64,000 nt of DNA from Capitulum mitella (taxonomy: Eukaryota; Arthropoda; Thecostraca; Pollicipedomorpha; Pollicipedidae), in contig CP099843.1 in assembly GCA_030062745.1 (NCBI GenBank), positions 1,364,001 through 1,428,000 on the forward strand. The letters are read 5' to 3'. Numbering within the stretch: the first letter of the stretch is position 1; each line of letters begins with the position of its first letter. The notes under the pieces were generated by a model. It did no database searches. It was not told where the DNA came from and saw only the letters and a list, made by a program, of their open reading frames with translations. Position numbers and translations under genes: made by a program. Positions 34,438-45,903 of this stretch are shown piece by piece.

Positions 34438-37206
34438 CTCATCGTCTTCCAAACAGGAGCTCGTTACGGCGTTAGACGTGTGTGCACAACATTCCAGAGC
34501 ATTCTCAGACGGCATAGCGATGCCATGGGCCTCGCCGCGGCTCCCGCACGGCGGTCTCTCGGGCCCCGTACCGTCCCCGGCGTGCCCGACTACACATGAA
34601 CGGAAGTCGGCGCCGGAGCCGGACCTCTGGTAAAGCGGCATTCGATCACGGTCCGGTCGTTTCAGAGCTGCAGCTCTCGGCTGCGGCAGCAGAGCGGTGC
34701 CGGGCCAGCCAGGGTTCCAGGAACCCCAGCCGAGCCGTCGGCGCTGATTGAACGCGATCGGCCACCGGCCGCCCGGCTCCGTCGCGGGCGGCTGCTTACA
34801 CCGCACCCGTGACGTCACCGATCGTACCAGCTGGTGCCGGCCCCCCCATCCTGGTGCCGCCCCCTCTGGCCAGTGTTGTATTGCACCACACAAGTAAAGG
34901 TCGTTCTGTAAAATACTGATAGCAGAGTTTGTACGTCACAGGCGGATGGCCTTAAATACGGGCTGCAATTAGACTGCAGCACACACCGTCACATTCCGTC
35001 ACGCGTTACGGCAAAGACGTGCGTCACGTATAAACATTACCCTGATGAGCTTTTCATAAACAAACACGCTTGGGCCACTGAGTGTCACCGACTGCGTTTT
35101 CTGCACCCCTGTTTTGAAAAATGTCTGGAAGCTTCGAAACAAGCCATTCGTTAAAACTGCATTCTGTAGTCTCGCGATGATATGACACATCTGGGCCTTC
35201 TGCAAGCATGCACAGGTCTGTACACGCTTGTGACGTCACACAGCAGCCGAAAAACAGGAGACACGGGAAAAGCGTGGGAATTCACCAAGCTCATTCTGCA
35301 CATGACGCGTAGGTGCTCACAATGAGGCCAGTCTGAGTCCACACATGGCGTCCAAGTGGAGCCCACGAGGACTCAAGGATGAGCGCAAGTAGAGCACGAG
35401 GAGTCCCTGAACTAACGCCGTTCTGGTGCCGTATCGTGACGTGTCACTCCCAACGCGTCACGCCTGACGTCGTCCGCGCGCGTCTGCTTCACGTCCTCTG
35501 CTCCTGCCTCCTGCCGGGGCCCTGGAGGGTCACCGGCCGGGCCCTGGGCGCCGCACCACGGCTACCGCCGGCCGGGGCCGGATGCCCCCGTCTGGTCCGT
35601 GAGTCACGCGGCCAAAGTCTGGCCGCCGGGGATGCGGGTTCTGCCCCGTCATCGCAGCCGCCGCCGGCTATCTCTGAGGTCACCGCGTCGGCCGGGGCAG
35701 CCGGCAGCCGTCCGGTCAGCGCATACCCGGCATGTCTCAGACATGCCGGGGAAGCTGGCGGGAGGCGGTACGACTCTGTTGTGGCTGTCAGAAGCTGGAG
35801 GTCTGGCGATGTCTTTCAAACGATTCAAGCTCCAGGCGATGTCTTTAAAACGACTGTGGCAGAATTGGTATTGTGCGCTGAATGGTAACAGACAAAACAT
35901 TCAGCAAAGCCTTATCCATTCCGGACATTTAGGGAACATAGAGTATGTCTTCTGTTTTCAGCTATTTTTATGTTTCGAATAGTTATACAAGAAGCATGGC
36001 GAAAGGGAAATAATGCAGAAAACACGTGGAAATCGTATGGACTGTTAATTTTTTTGTAATGATGAAATGGGAAACAAACTGATGGCCAAAAGATCACGAA
36101 GTTCGCATCCTCTTATGCCCCAATAATCATTCGAAAGCAAACTGATTTACGCAAGCATTCACCGTTTCATCGAGAAGAAATGTGTGCAGCATCTGGATAT
36201 GCACTGAAAGATATGCCCTAGTTAAGTAAAGTGCGTTAGCATTTGATTGTTGACTTCAGATACACTTCTTTGAGCAGAGAACGGCTGATTTTTCCTTGCG
36301 GCTGGCATTAGATGTTGCAGATATCAAACTACGGAATTAGGCATCTTGTCATTTCGTAGCCATTGTCATTGACGCTTGTGAGCCGGCATGCATGTGTGGC
36401 CGTCTTGTTGTCGAAAAACAATCGCCGAGCCTCGTGTAGAAAAACGTCAAAATGTACGACCGGAGGTGATAGCCCCGACTCGACCTGTTGTCGCCTGCTG
36501 AAAAAAAATCGCCAGTGTCGCATGGTGAAGCATCTCAACGGAAATTCCATCCGTCGATCTGGATCTTTCCTTCCGGTGTTTTTCGCCGTCCATTCGATTC
36601 CTCCGGCGGGAGGGGGGGGGGGGGCCGGGGCGGCAGACCGCCGCTGAACGGGGTAGCTGTTCGGCGGTCGGCACGGCGTCCTCGGCGACCTTGGCAGTCG
36701 GCGGCTGTCCGCGCCACCTACTGCCAGCTCGGCGACCGAAATACTCGCCGCCGCCGGCCGACCGCCCGGGGGCTCGGCCGTCCGACGTGCCCTCGGGCGT
36801 CCGGAGCCACGTGGCGGCCGGGCGGCGCGGCCCGCCGCCGCGTCGGCGCCGTCGGGACGAGCTGGCGCGCAGCTGCCGGCGATGACGCAGTGGGCTAGCC
36901 GACGGCGACCGGTGCTGGTTGCGGCTCCGGCTCCGGCGTGCCACAGCCTGGGAGGACGCGGAGGTGCGCGCCGCCGACGGCTCAGGGACCTCTGAGGTCG
37001 GCCCGACCAAGAGCGGGCGGCGGGGCTGTATCGTTGCGCAGTTGGCGTCTCGCTGCCGGTGTCAGTGAGCCGCGTACTCGGTGTGGTCAGGAGTCGTCTC
37101 GATTGGTGGAGGAGTTCGCCATCTGTCTGGGTAAAAGCCTTCCGAGTGGTTGACTCCGGCTACTTCAGTGGCCTCTGGTCATTGAAGCACACAGTGTCGT
37201 CAGAAA
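34438..37206. other. GC-rich spacer or intron
   Basis: Includes GC-rich blocks at 34.5-34.9, 35.4-35.8 and 36.6-37.0 kb. Long overlapping frames there reflect base composition. No domain recognised. Confidence 0.5.
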
Positions 37207-37370
37207 GTGAGCGAGCGACCTCAGTCGTCCCCTGCAGTCCAGCGCCGACCGGAAGCGGTGAGCGGCCGCGGAGCGTCGGCCAGCGGTCAGCCGGCCAGCG
37301 GTCAGCCGCGGCCGCCGGCCTGGCCGCGGCCTCGGACGCCGGCGGCGGTCGGCGGGGCGCCCGCTCGCCG

Positions 37371-37813
37371 ATGGATCGGCTCGCCGTGCCCGCCGAGAAG
37401 AAGATGTGCCGCTCGTGGAGCAGCCAGGCGCCGGCGGCCGCGGTGCCGGTGCAGCCGCGCGCCGCCCGCTCCTGGGGCGACCGGCCGAAGCACGCGGCGC
37501 ACACCTCCACGCCGGCGCTCAGCCCCGACTCGATGGCGGCCAGCACGGCCGAGCAGCTGCGCGAGTTCGAGCGCGTCGTGGCCGCCTTGGAGGGCGAGGA
37601 GGCGGGCCGGCTGCCGGCGACCGGCTGCGAGCCCCGGCCGGGCGGCGCCGGCTCGGCCGACCCGCCGTCGGCGGACGCCGCCGCCCGGCCCGGCGCGGAC
37701 CGGGCCGCGGCCGAGCTGCCCGCCGTCGACCGGAGCCAGCTGCTGGAGCGGCTGCGGCGCCACTCCCTGCAGCCGAGGGACGTGGCCACCAGCCTGCCGC
37801 CGCACATGGCCCG
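37371..37813 (+). CDS. Candidate coding exon of unknown family; possible alternative first exon
   Basis: ATG at 37371 opens MDRLAVPAEKKMCRSWSSQA, then about 120 Ala/Pro/Arg-rich residues with the more gene-like stretches AEQLREFERVVAALEGEE and DRSQLLERLRRHSLQPRDVA, up to a consensus donor GTGAGT at 37814. It ends in phase 2, like 23309-23424. The frame is also open upstream to 37059, so the start is not certain. No domain recognised; the Leu/Glu/Arg patches could be short helices. Being upstream of the Mitf exons on the same strand with a compatible phase, it could be an alternative Mitf first exon, or the start of another gene whose other exons I cannot see. High GC makes a spurious frame possible. 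Confidence 0.4.
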
Positions 37814-40800
37814 GTGAGTCGCGGGCGACGGCCGACCTAGGCTCCGGACCGCCGGACACGCTCTGCCGCGGCGAGGCACGGCACGGTTAGGCGGCCGACA
37901 CCCTGCGGCGGCACGGCTGGCCGAGTCGGGCGGCGTGGCGCCAGGTTTTGGTTAGCTCCACTCAAGGCGCACCATTTTCATCGGGTGCTCAGTGGACGGT
38001 CGTCAGTGAGTGCTTTAAACCGTCCCGTTCCAAAATGAATTGATTGCAAAATTCTATCCGTCTGTTTTGCGTGATGAGCACGGTGTTCACTGGAATATTT
38101 CGTCATCTCCCTGTGCGCTACTGGATGGCCAGGAACACCTGCTATGTGGTCGATAGCCCGTCCCACGGAAAACTTACACGTTTCTTATCTTCAAGACCAA
38201 TAAAGACGTCACAGGAAAAACCACATTAGTGTCAAAATGGACGGTATTGTGAGTGTCGACTGCTTGTTAAGCATATATCCAGAAAAAAACATTGTCGTAA
38301 TTAGAAGAATGAAGAAATTTAGAAACTTATGTCGTACAGAGTGTCTCATTTTGCCACGACGGTCCATATTACCATGCACAGAAGTGATCCCTCACTGAGT
38401 TACGGCAAAAGATCAAATGACATTTTACCGGACCTTCGATATTTGATTTGGCTGTCTCGATACGGTCAGATGCCACCTTTGCTCTTGTCGCACCACGGCA
38501 GTGTCTGCTCGAGCCGGGTCTGTCTCATAACCAGACCTCATATCTGCATTGACAGACCCCACTTCTGAACGCTGCAGACCTCGATTACGGTCAAATGGGA
38601 TTTGCGTGAGCTCAGGCCTGTCCCAAAAGTCGTGGAAGTGTTATCGGTGTCCGAAAACACATCCATGGGCCAGGTTTTTATAAATGATCCGACTCTTGTT
38701 CAAGAACTGCGGGAATGTTTTTAGGGGGTAATTACTGATGGATCCAGGCAAGTACAAATACGAGGGATAAACGTACATACCTTTATAAACCGTAGGTATA
38801 GGTTATACCGCCATATGTTTATTTCTCCTTGAATTTCGGCGAATTTTACGCCGTCTTCAATAGGCTAAATAATGAATGGTTCATTGTTTTCAGAGGTAAA
38901 ATAGACGTGGTATGGGAAATTACAGTTACTCTAAACTATTCTCAAGGGTGGAGCCGTAAAAATGTCGCGACTGCCCAAGTGCGGTAGGGAGTCAGTTGGA
39001 GATATGGTACGTGAAACGTATTCTATCCCACCATTTTTTGCTTCACGTTTGGGCTGCGATGGTCAACACGGATGACGCCCAGAGACAGTTTTTAAGTGTT
39101 GATCTATCGTTCACATGTTTACATGTTTTTCGCAATGTCGTCCAGTGAAGGCCATTGGACGCCACATGGCTATTGCATATTTGAACGGGCTCGTGAGGCT
39201 CCTGCGGCCATACAGTTCTGCACTTTCTCACAACCGATTTTGCTGCGGACTGAAGCTGATTTTGAGTTCGAGCCCATCATATGAGCACTCATGCGTCCCT
39301 GACTCTTCGGGGTCCCACCAAAAATAGTAAAGCCACGCTGGATCTCCTACGATGCCCTTCGTTGGCCGGAGTGGGGAGTTTGTTTCCTCACGAACATGAC
39401 TGTAATCGTTATTATACGTTGTTCACCGAGGCAAGCAGAAAACGATCCCAAAGAAGCATCTACAAGGACCGTGAGTGATATATTTTTGGCAAGTGCAATT
39501 GTCTTAAGAAATTCACGAAAAAGAAGAGACCCTTCTTTGTTACGTTCGCCGAATCGATGGGTCAGGGCATTGGTGGTACGAACATGCAAGCATTCGGCAC
39601 TGCTTTTTGAGACACTAGAAGACGAGCTTGTCCAGATGGGTTCAGAACCAATGAACCAGTTTGTATTTATGGTCCGGGCGGATTCAGGCCTGGAAGTGAC
39701 TAAGCTATTCGTGAAGAATGGGAAAGTAATGCACACAACAACCTTGATTTTTGTTCCATGGCTTGTCGGATTTGCGTTTCATTCTGAATGGAATTTTGTC
39801 GGACTGGAAACGGAATCCGATGAAATCTTGCTTCACGTGCTGCGGCTGAATAGGCTTTCCTTGTGCCGGGGAACATCACGATTTATAGTATTTCACGACT
39901 GCACTGCAGCGGACAATTGTTTAAATCGACGTGTTGCCGTGATGATCAAATAACATTCACGGCGTCGTCAAGCAAGATCATCAGCGATCAGAACTTCACG
40001 ACAGAGACCATTACAAGCAAGATCATTGACACAGCCGCATACTGTACCGCGGGCTGTGTAGCCGTGTTGCCGTGACGTGAAAGTGCATTTTGGGTTGTCG
40101 TTGCGTAACCGACCACATGCTCCAGAGGTGGACATTGGCCACTCATGTTGTGACCATTTCATACATTTAGTGAAGCAATCTCTGAGAAGTTGTCGGAATC
40201 CTTCCGATCTTTTTCTAACAATCGTTATCTTTCAGCATCCATAGCCGAGGTAAAATGCCACTGAAAACGCTTGGCGTTGATAATTATTCATACATGCAAA
40301 TTCAAACCGAAAATACGCATTCAGAGAGAACACAACCATTCGAAGCTACTGTGCGATCAAGGAAACATGCTTCCAAGTTAAATTAGCATGTAAAGTCAAA
40401 GTGTGAAGTGTAAAGGTACACGTTTGCCTTGTTTTGCTTCCTTTGGCCTCGGTATTTTGTTTCTATATTTATATACTTCAGAGCCGTTTTTTATCATTTA
40501 TATATTTATGCACTAAAGACGACATTTCAGAGTTGGCTTCCATTGTGGCAGGAGAAACAAACAGGAATCCATCACAGTTTGAGTCGATTCTTTGTACGAG
40601 TGCCCAAAGAGCAATAAAAACATCTAATTTTGGTTAGGCATTCGTCCCCAGTCACTCTTGGCGATACCTGTTAAACCTTCCTTCACATTTCTGTATCAGT
40701 TATAGCAACCCATGCATTCAGGCTCCTGAAATGAGGCTCAAGAAAACTATTTGGAAGCACTCGGGTTTAGGAATAATGCACATATTGATAAAACAAAACG

Positions 40801-41196
40801 AAGGCATGTTCATTATCAATAAAGGATGTGGGAAAGTTTTCATCAGCTTCATCTGAGGTTGTTTTAAAATGCTGCTTCTCATTTGAATGCAGTCTCCCTT
40901 CTGCTGATTTACCAACCTTCCCCTTGATTCTTGATATTCTTGCTTCTTTTGTGCTCGGTGTTTTTCCTTAATACTTTTTCCATCAAATGCACTAAATATT
41001 TCCCTGTGAAAAGCATTAAGTAAATATGCACCCAGCAACAAACACGAGGCCATTTTTATAATCAGCGCCTTCTTGACTCTGGCGAATGTATGCCAGTCTA
41101 TTCCAAATATAAGCTATTACGTGGTGACGCTTTCCTCAGATTCTTATTGACTACGCTGTCCGGAGTATACACACGTGAACAAAAGAGTCGTTTAAC
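37814..41196. other. Spacer or intron
   Basis: No repeat array or known domain recognised. A frame of 185 codons at 39396-39953 has no recognisable motif and is not called. Confidence 0.5.
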
Positions 41197-42402
41197 CCTA
41201 TTCCCGGCAGGGCGGGGCTGAACCCGCCCCCCTCGGGTTTTTTGCTTGCCAATTCCAGGCTTTTTAATGCAGCTTCACAAAACTTGGTTACTTTTCCTAG
41301 CTATTCTTTCTACGTACCGTGACGAAATTTCAAAATTCTATTTTGCTCAGGGGCGGAGCCAGGTAACGTTTTTGGGAGGCACCTCATGCCATTTTTGGCC
41401 ACGTTGAGGGTAAAAGGAAAATGTTCGCCAAAAACAGAGTTTTAAAGATAGAACTTAAAACTTTATATGGATGTATAGCTTAATAGTTGGGCAATGTGCA
41501 GATGTAATTTTGTTCATCTGAGGCCATTTTACAAGGTCAGGTCAAGGTCAAAAGTCAAAATTTGTTTTTTTGCAATAATTTCGGCGCCGTTCATTCAAAT
41601 TCCAAACCCGGAATACGTATGGCGTAGAAGGGTGCCTTCTACTTGTGTACCAAGTTTCACATTGATATCAGGTCGGCTCACGGAGCTATGACCTAAAATG
41701 TCAGTGAGCGTACCCTATATCGCAATAGCCATCAAATGAAATTTCTGAAAGAGTGAATTCAAACGATTGAAAACGTTTATAGATAATACTAAATGCACAC
41801 GAGATCATTCCAAGTGACCCCAAGGTCACTGGAGGTCATTTAAGGTCAAAGGTCACAAGTTGATCTGAAGAACGTGTGACCATGACAGTTCCCCCTTTTC
41901 ATGTCCCTGGCACCGCCTATGCTAACATTATACAAACATTGTAATGCGATTTGTACTTCTTTAGTATAATATGACTAACAGAAGCCAAAAAAGGATGTTT
42001 GCTTCTTTTGTTCATTCAGTTGTTAGAAAACTAATCCTTCCATTTTTAAAACCCTGTGAACGCCCATGAATTTTCTCAAAATTTAAGATTTGCGGACCCA
42101 TGGTAAAAGCCCTATCCATGATCTATCGATTCATGCCAGTTTCATCGAAATCGGTCGATAAACAACGGAGTTATAAGAAGTCCAAAAGTACCCCCCATTT
42201 TGACATTTCCCCCCCCTGTATCCACAAATTTCGAGATTTTGAAAATTTCTTTTTATAAAAATGTAGTTCACGTCATGGCAAATCGATTGCCGTTTGTTGC
42301 GATGAAATCGGACGAGTAGTTCTCGAGATCTCAGGGGGGCCGAATCCGCCCCCCCTGCTGGGAATCGACCATACCGTCCAGCCCTCCGGGAATAGGGCTG
42401 GA
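41197..42402. mobile_element. Inverted-terminus element, family E, about 1.2 kb
   Basis: Left end CCCTATTCCCGGCAGGGC, right end CCGGGAATAGGG. The subterminal parts also mirror each other (GGGGGCG...CCCGC at the left, CGAATCCGCCCCCC at the right). Another short element lies inside (41349-41922). No transposase recognised. A partial relative lies at 28090-28330. Confidence 0.6.
41349..41922 (+). mobile_element. Inverted-terminus element, family D, nested
   Basis: Left end AGGGGCGGAGCCAGG, right end CCCTGGCACCGCCTATGC, with inverted core GGCGGxGCCAGG. The interior has a cluster of AAGGTCA half-sites (41530-41560 and 41810-41860). Non-coding. Confidence 0.6.
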
Positions 42403-42408
42403 CGGTAT
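42371..42408. repeat. Perfect 15-bp hairpin
   Basis: ATACCGTCCAGCCCT pairs exactly with AGGGCTGGACGGTAT across an 8-base loop. It overlaps the right terminus of the family E element. Confidence 0.85.
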
Positions 42409-45400
42409 GTAACCTTTACCCGTGCACATTCCTAAAAGCCTTAATTGGTAAGCAGCCGAGTGAAATATCATTCCAAGATAATAAAGAAATACGGGAGGGA
42501 ATGAAATAAAGCATAAAGAAATACGGAACATACCAGTATGAAAATGAACTGGTGCGAAAAGCTTAAGTGACCAACGATTTTATAATCGACTCTGTTTATG
42601 TCACGAATTTTCATCGATCAGGGGCGCCCGTTTTAATGCACGGTGGACTGGTGGAGGGGGAGGTGTTCAACGCCGCCCCGGCACATTTTTACTATCTCCC
42701 AAATGCATATACGCAGCGTCCTGAAACTTTAGTACCTTTTCTGGCATCCTTTATGCACATACTGATAAGATTTGGAAATGAGATCATCTTAGATTACGTC
42801 CTTATGATGTCATAAAGACAACCATCTTTTCCGATTCGACGTCCAGTTTTACTTCGTCGTTATACTGTGAGTGTTTTTGCAATGTAGGGCGCCTCTGACT
42901 TACTTTACATATCAACATGGTCTGAAAGTTCAATTTGGAACACCCTTGATTTCATACCAGGTCATCCCAGGACAAATATGTATTCGTCAGTTTTCGGGTC
43001 CAGTGAGAATACGTTTTAGAAAAGAAGTTGAATAAACTGATTTTTGGATATGGCCAGACAGATTATCAAATTTTCTTGCAACGAACTACATGCACCAATT
43101 GCACAGCAGTTTCTTGCAATAATGCAAGGTTTTTGTAGTTTATCCTTCAGCGGTTTCATTCAGATTTCAGCTTAGCGAGTAAACTGGTGGCGTCTGCTTG
43201 GCGTTCTGGATGACTGGTGAAAGATATCGGCCTTTGCAACGCTGTGCAACATTCCATGAAAATGTGCAACATGGGATATGTTGATTTGTAGGGTCATGCA
43301 GAGGTGCCAGATGGCGGTCACTAGCGCAGTATTGCATGTACACGGTAACTGGGACCATTTCAAGGCTTTTCTTGTGACTAGATCTTCCTCTAAGCGTCTT
43401 TTTAATCCTCGTGTCAAATGAGCCAGAATGCATGCACTGCATGACCCGTTATCGCGGACATCCAATTTGACCCGGCCTGTTGCCGTGACGTTTGATGGCC
43501 TTGGGTCAGGTGTCATTCGGAATATGAGATCAGACCGCCATTGATATTTTGCTATGCAAATTTCATTCGTGGTCTTTTTCTCATTGTGATTGGGCAACTC
43601 TGGAGAAAAGGGTCATTTTTTGATGTCTGTCCTGACCTGTGGCGTCATCAGTGACCCAAAAGTAAAAAGAAATAATACATGTCACAGGACTGCCTGGTTC
43701 GTTGCTATCGATGACCGTCTGAATCAACCGAATCGGGCAATTTGTTCTAGAGATAAGAGTGGGAGGGGGAGAGGCGTTCATCGCCTTCTTTCCGTCAATG
43801 GGAGGTGGCGAAATAGCGCAGTCAATACCGGGCTAACAATTAGGGGTGCACGCGCATTCCTGAAACTACGTGATTCTCCACATTTGAAGTGGCATATGAC
43901 GAAGGTTACTTTTTCGCCTGAAGGAGTCAGAGTACAGCAAATTCTGAGATCATTGACTTCTGTTGTTCTGAAGCCATGGCAGCAAATGCAGAGGCGCCTC
44001 CGGTCAATATCGCAGGTTATTACACTCGACAAATGTCACCTGTTCGTGGAGGTTTATTAGTGGCCCAAGGGTATAAGTTCTACGTCGAGTTTTTGCCGGA
44101 CGACACCAGTTGACGCGGCTACTGACGATGTAAAAACAGGTCATTCCATGTACGTAGCAGCCCATAGGGCAGGTGGGGCGGAGGCCCCTACGACCTTGGT
44201 GGCGGCCCCACCAGTTCTGGATAACAGCGGCACTATTTTTAAAAAGTTGCCCGAAAATGCCTCTGGCCCCACCAACTTGGAGAACGCTCCTACGCACCGT
44301 GTCCTATTCCCATATCCGCGTGAGATGTATTGAGATGTTCATTGCTTATTTCATGTCAGGACATAGCCGTGCGAATACCATGGATGCGCATTTAAACGGA
44401 CCTGGAAATGAATGAGACAGTTTGTTTTGTGAATATGTAGACATCCAGGGAAAAATTACGATGAAAGTCTTCGTTTCTCCAGGAATTATGCAACAGACAT
44501 TGAGTTCCGGTTGCTTTTATCCGCACAAGCACTGCGGATAGTACGCCGACTTAAAAATATACCTTATCGGTCCGCGTATCGCCCGATGTTAGTTGACAAA
44601 AACATAAACCCGTGTCTGCCGGTGTGTCGTGGAGAACAGATGACCACGGTTTATTTGCATCCCTCAGGATGTTGTTTCATAAATGCCGGCACTTTTGAAA
44701 AGTCACTATTGCGGGGCAACCTGCCTAGATTTTAAGTTCATTGCCGTTTTGGCACGACCCATGAGCTACATTCTTGGCTGGGTAGACTCGTGTTTATTCG
44801 CATTGCCCAAGGTCGCTGTACAAACAAAACGCCACGAACAAGATTGTTGCTCCCCCGAGAAATGGGACATCCTGTCTGGCATTGCGTCATTGACCCTTAT
44901 GCATCATCTTGCGAAAACGACACGAAAACTAAGACGCATGCACACAATAAGACGATAAGGCGATGTGCAAAGAACTCATGCTGGAGACGAGCACACATAT
45001 GGAAACAAACAGCGCTGCGGAAGTCAAAGATGCTTAATGAACCATTCCTTTATGCAAAGCTACATTGAATATGTCTCAAAAATGTGGTATATTTAACTGA
45101 AACGCTTTGATTTCAACACGCTCGCGAAATGCGGTTGAGCGTGTCGTCTTTAGCGGATGGCGGACACACACGAGCACCACGTGTGTATGGCGCTGCGTCC
45201 AGTATGTATCTGGTACCGAAACCTGAAAAAGCAGGAATGAAAAGCTTTCCAACGCAAGGAAATCAACATCCAAACGGGGATCCCAGACCGGTATGTCGTT
45301 TGCTTACCAGCGGCTTTGGCACAGATACCTACCACTATTTTCCGGCTCAGTTTTCATGGTGGTTTTCTCACGTACACGCCGTGGAAGTGCGGCGTTGACT

Positions 45401-45811
45401 TTCTTTTAGCGTTTGCCGGCCGGGGTTCATTAAATCCCACTTTCCGGTTTTCTGAGACTAAAAAAAAAAAACAGAAACAAACAAAAAAGGGTACAGAGAT
45501 GCGAAACTAGAAGTTCCTTTTCATACATCATTTTTACACCTTTTACCAATTTGTAAACTCATGTTCACCTCAGGTCACTGATCCACGACAGGTCAAGTAA
45601 AACCGTGCTCCAAAAAAAGGAAACTGTTGTAACATTTGTGAAATGTAGTGACTGACAGGAAACTTGGCATATTGATAGAACGTGACAAATAGAACAGTTT
45701 CGTTTTACCACATTTTTCGGAAATCTCTAGGTCATTTACAATGGTCAGCTGAACCTTTGGGCTTTTTACGATTGCTGTTGAGATTGTGGGACTGGCACGG
45801 CAATTTTCAAA

Positions 45812-45813
<2 letters not shown>
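42409..45813. other. Spacer or intron
   Basis: No gene recognised. Frames at 43172-43597 (minus) and 43590-44060 (plus) overlap on opposite strands and carry no known motif. Confidence 0.5.
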
Positions 45814-45868
<55 letters not shown>

Positions 45869-45903
45869 CTAATGTATATATATATATAAACATATATATA
45901 TAT
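45814..45903. repeat. AT microsatellite with mirror flanks
   Basis: A 52-bp pure TA run (45814-45865) is followed by AGTGCTAATG, a second TA run and CCTTAGCACT. The second part is an inverted repeat around AGTGCTA / TAGCACT. It encodes only IY repeats if translated. Confidence 0.9.

Noticed and set aside
36447-37890. Several long overlapping frames on both strands
   Set aside because: Very high GC removes stops. Only the plus frame ending at the 37814 donor was kept, as a weak candidate exon.
39396-39953. 185-codon plus frame
   Set aside because: No motif recognised, no exon-like context, and one frame of this length is about what chance gives in 64 kb over six frames. The opposite strand is also open over part of it.
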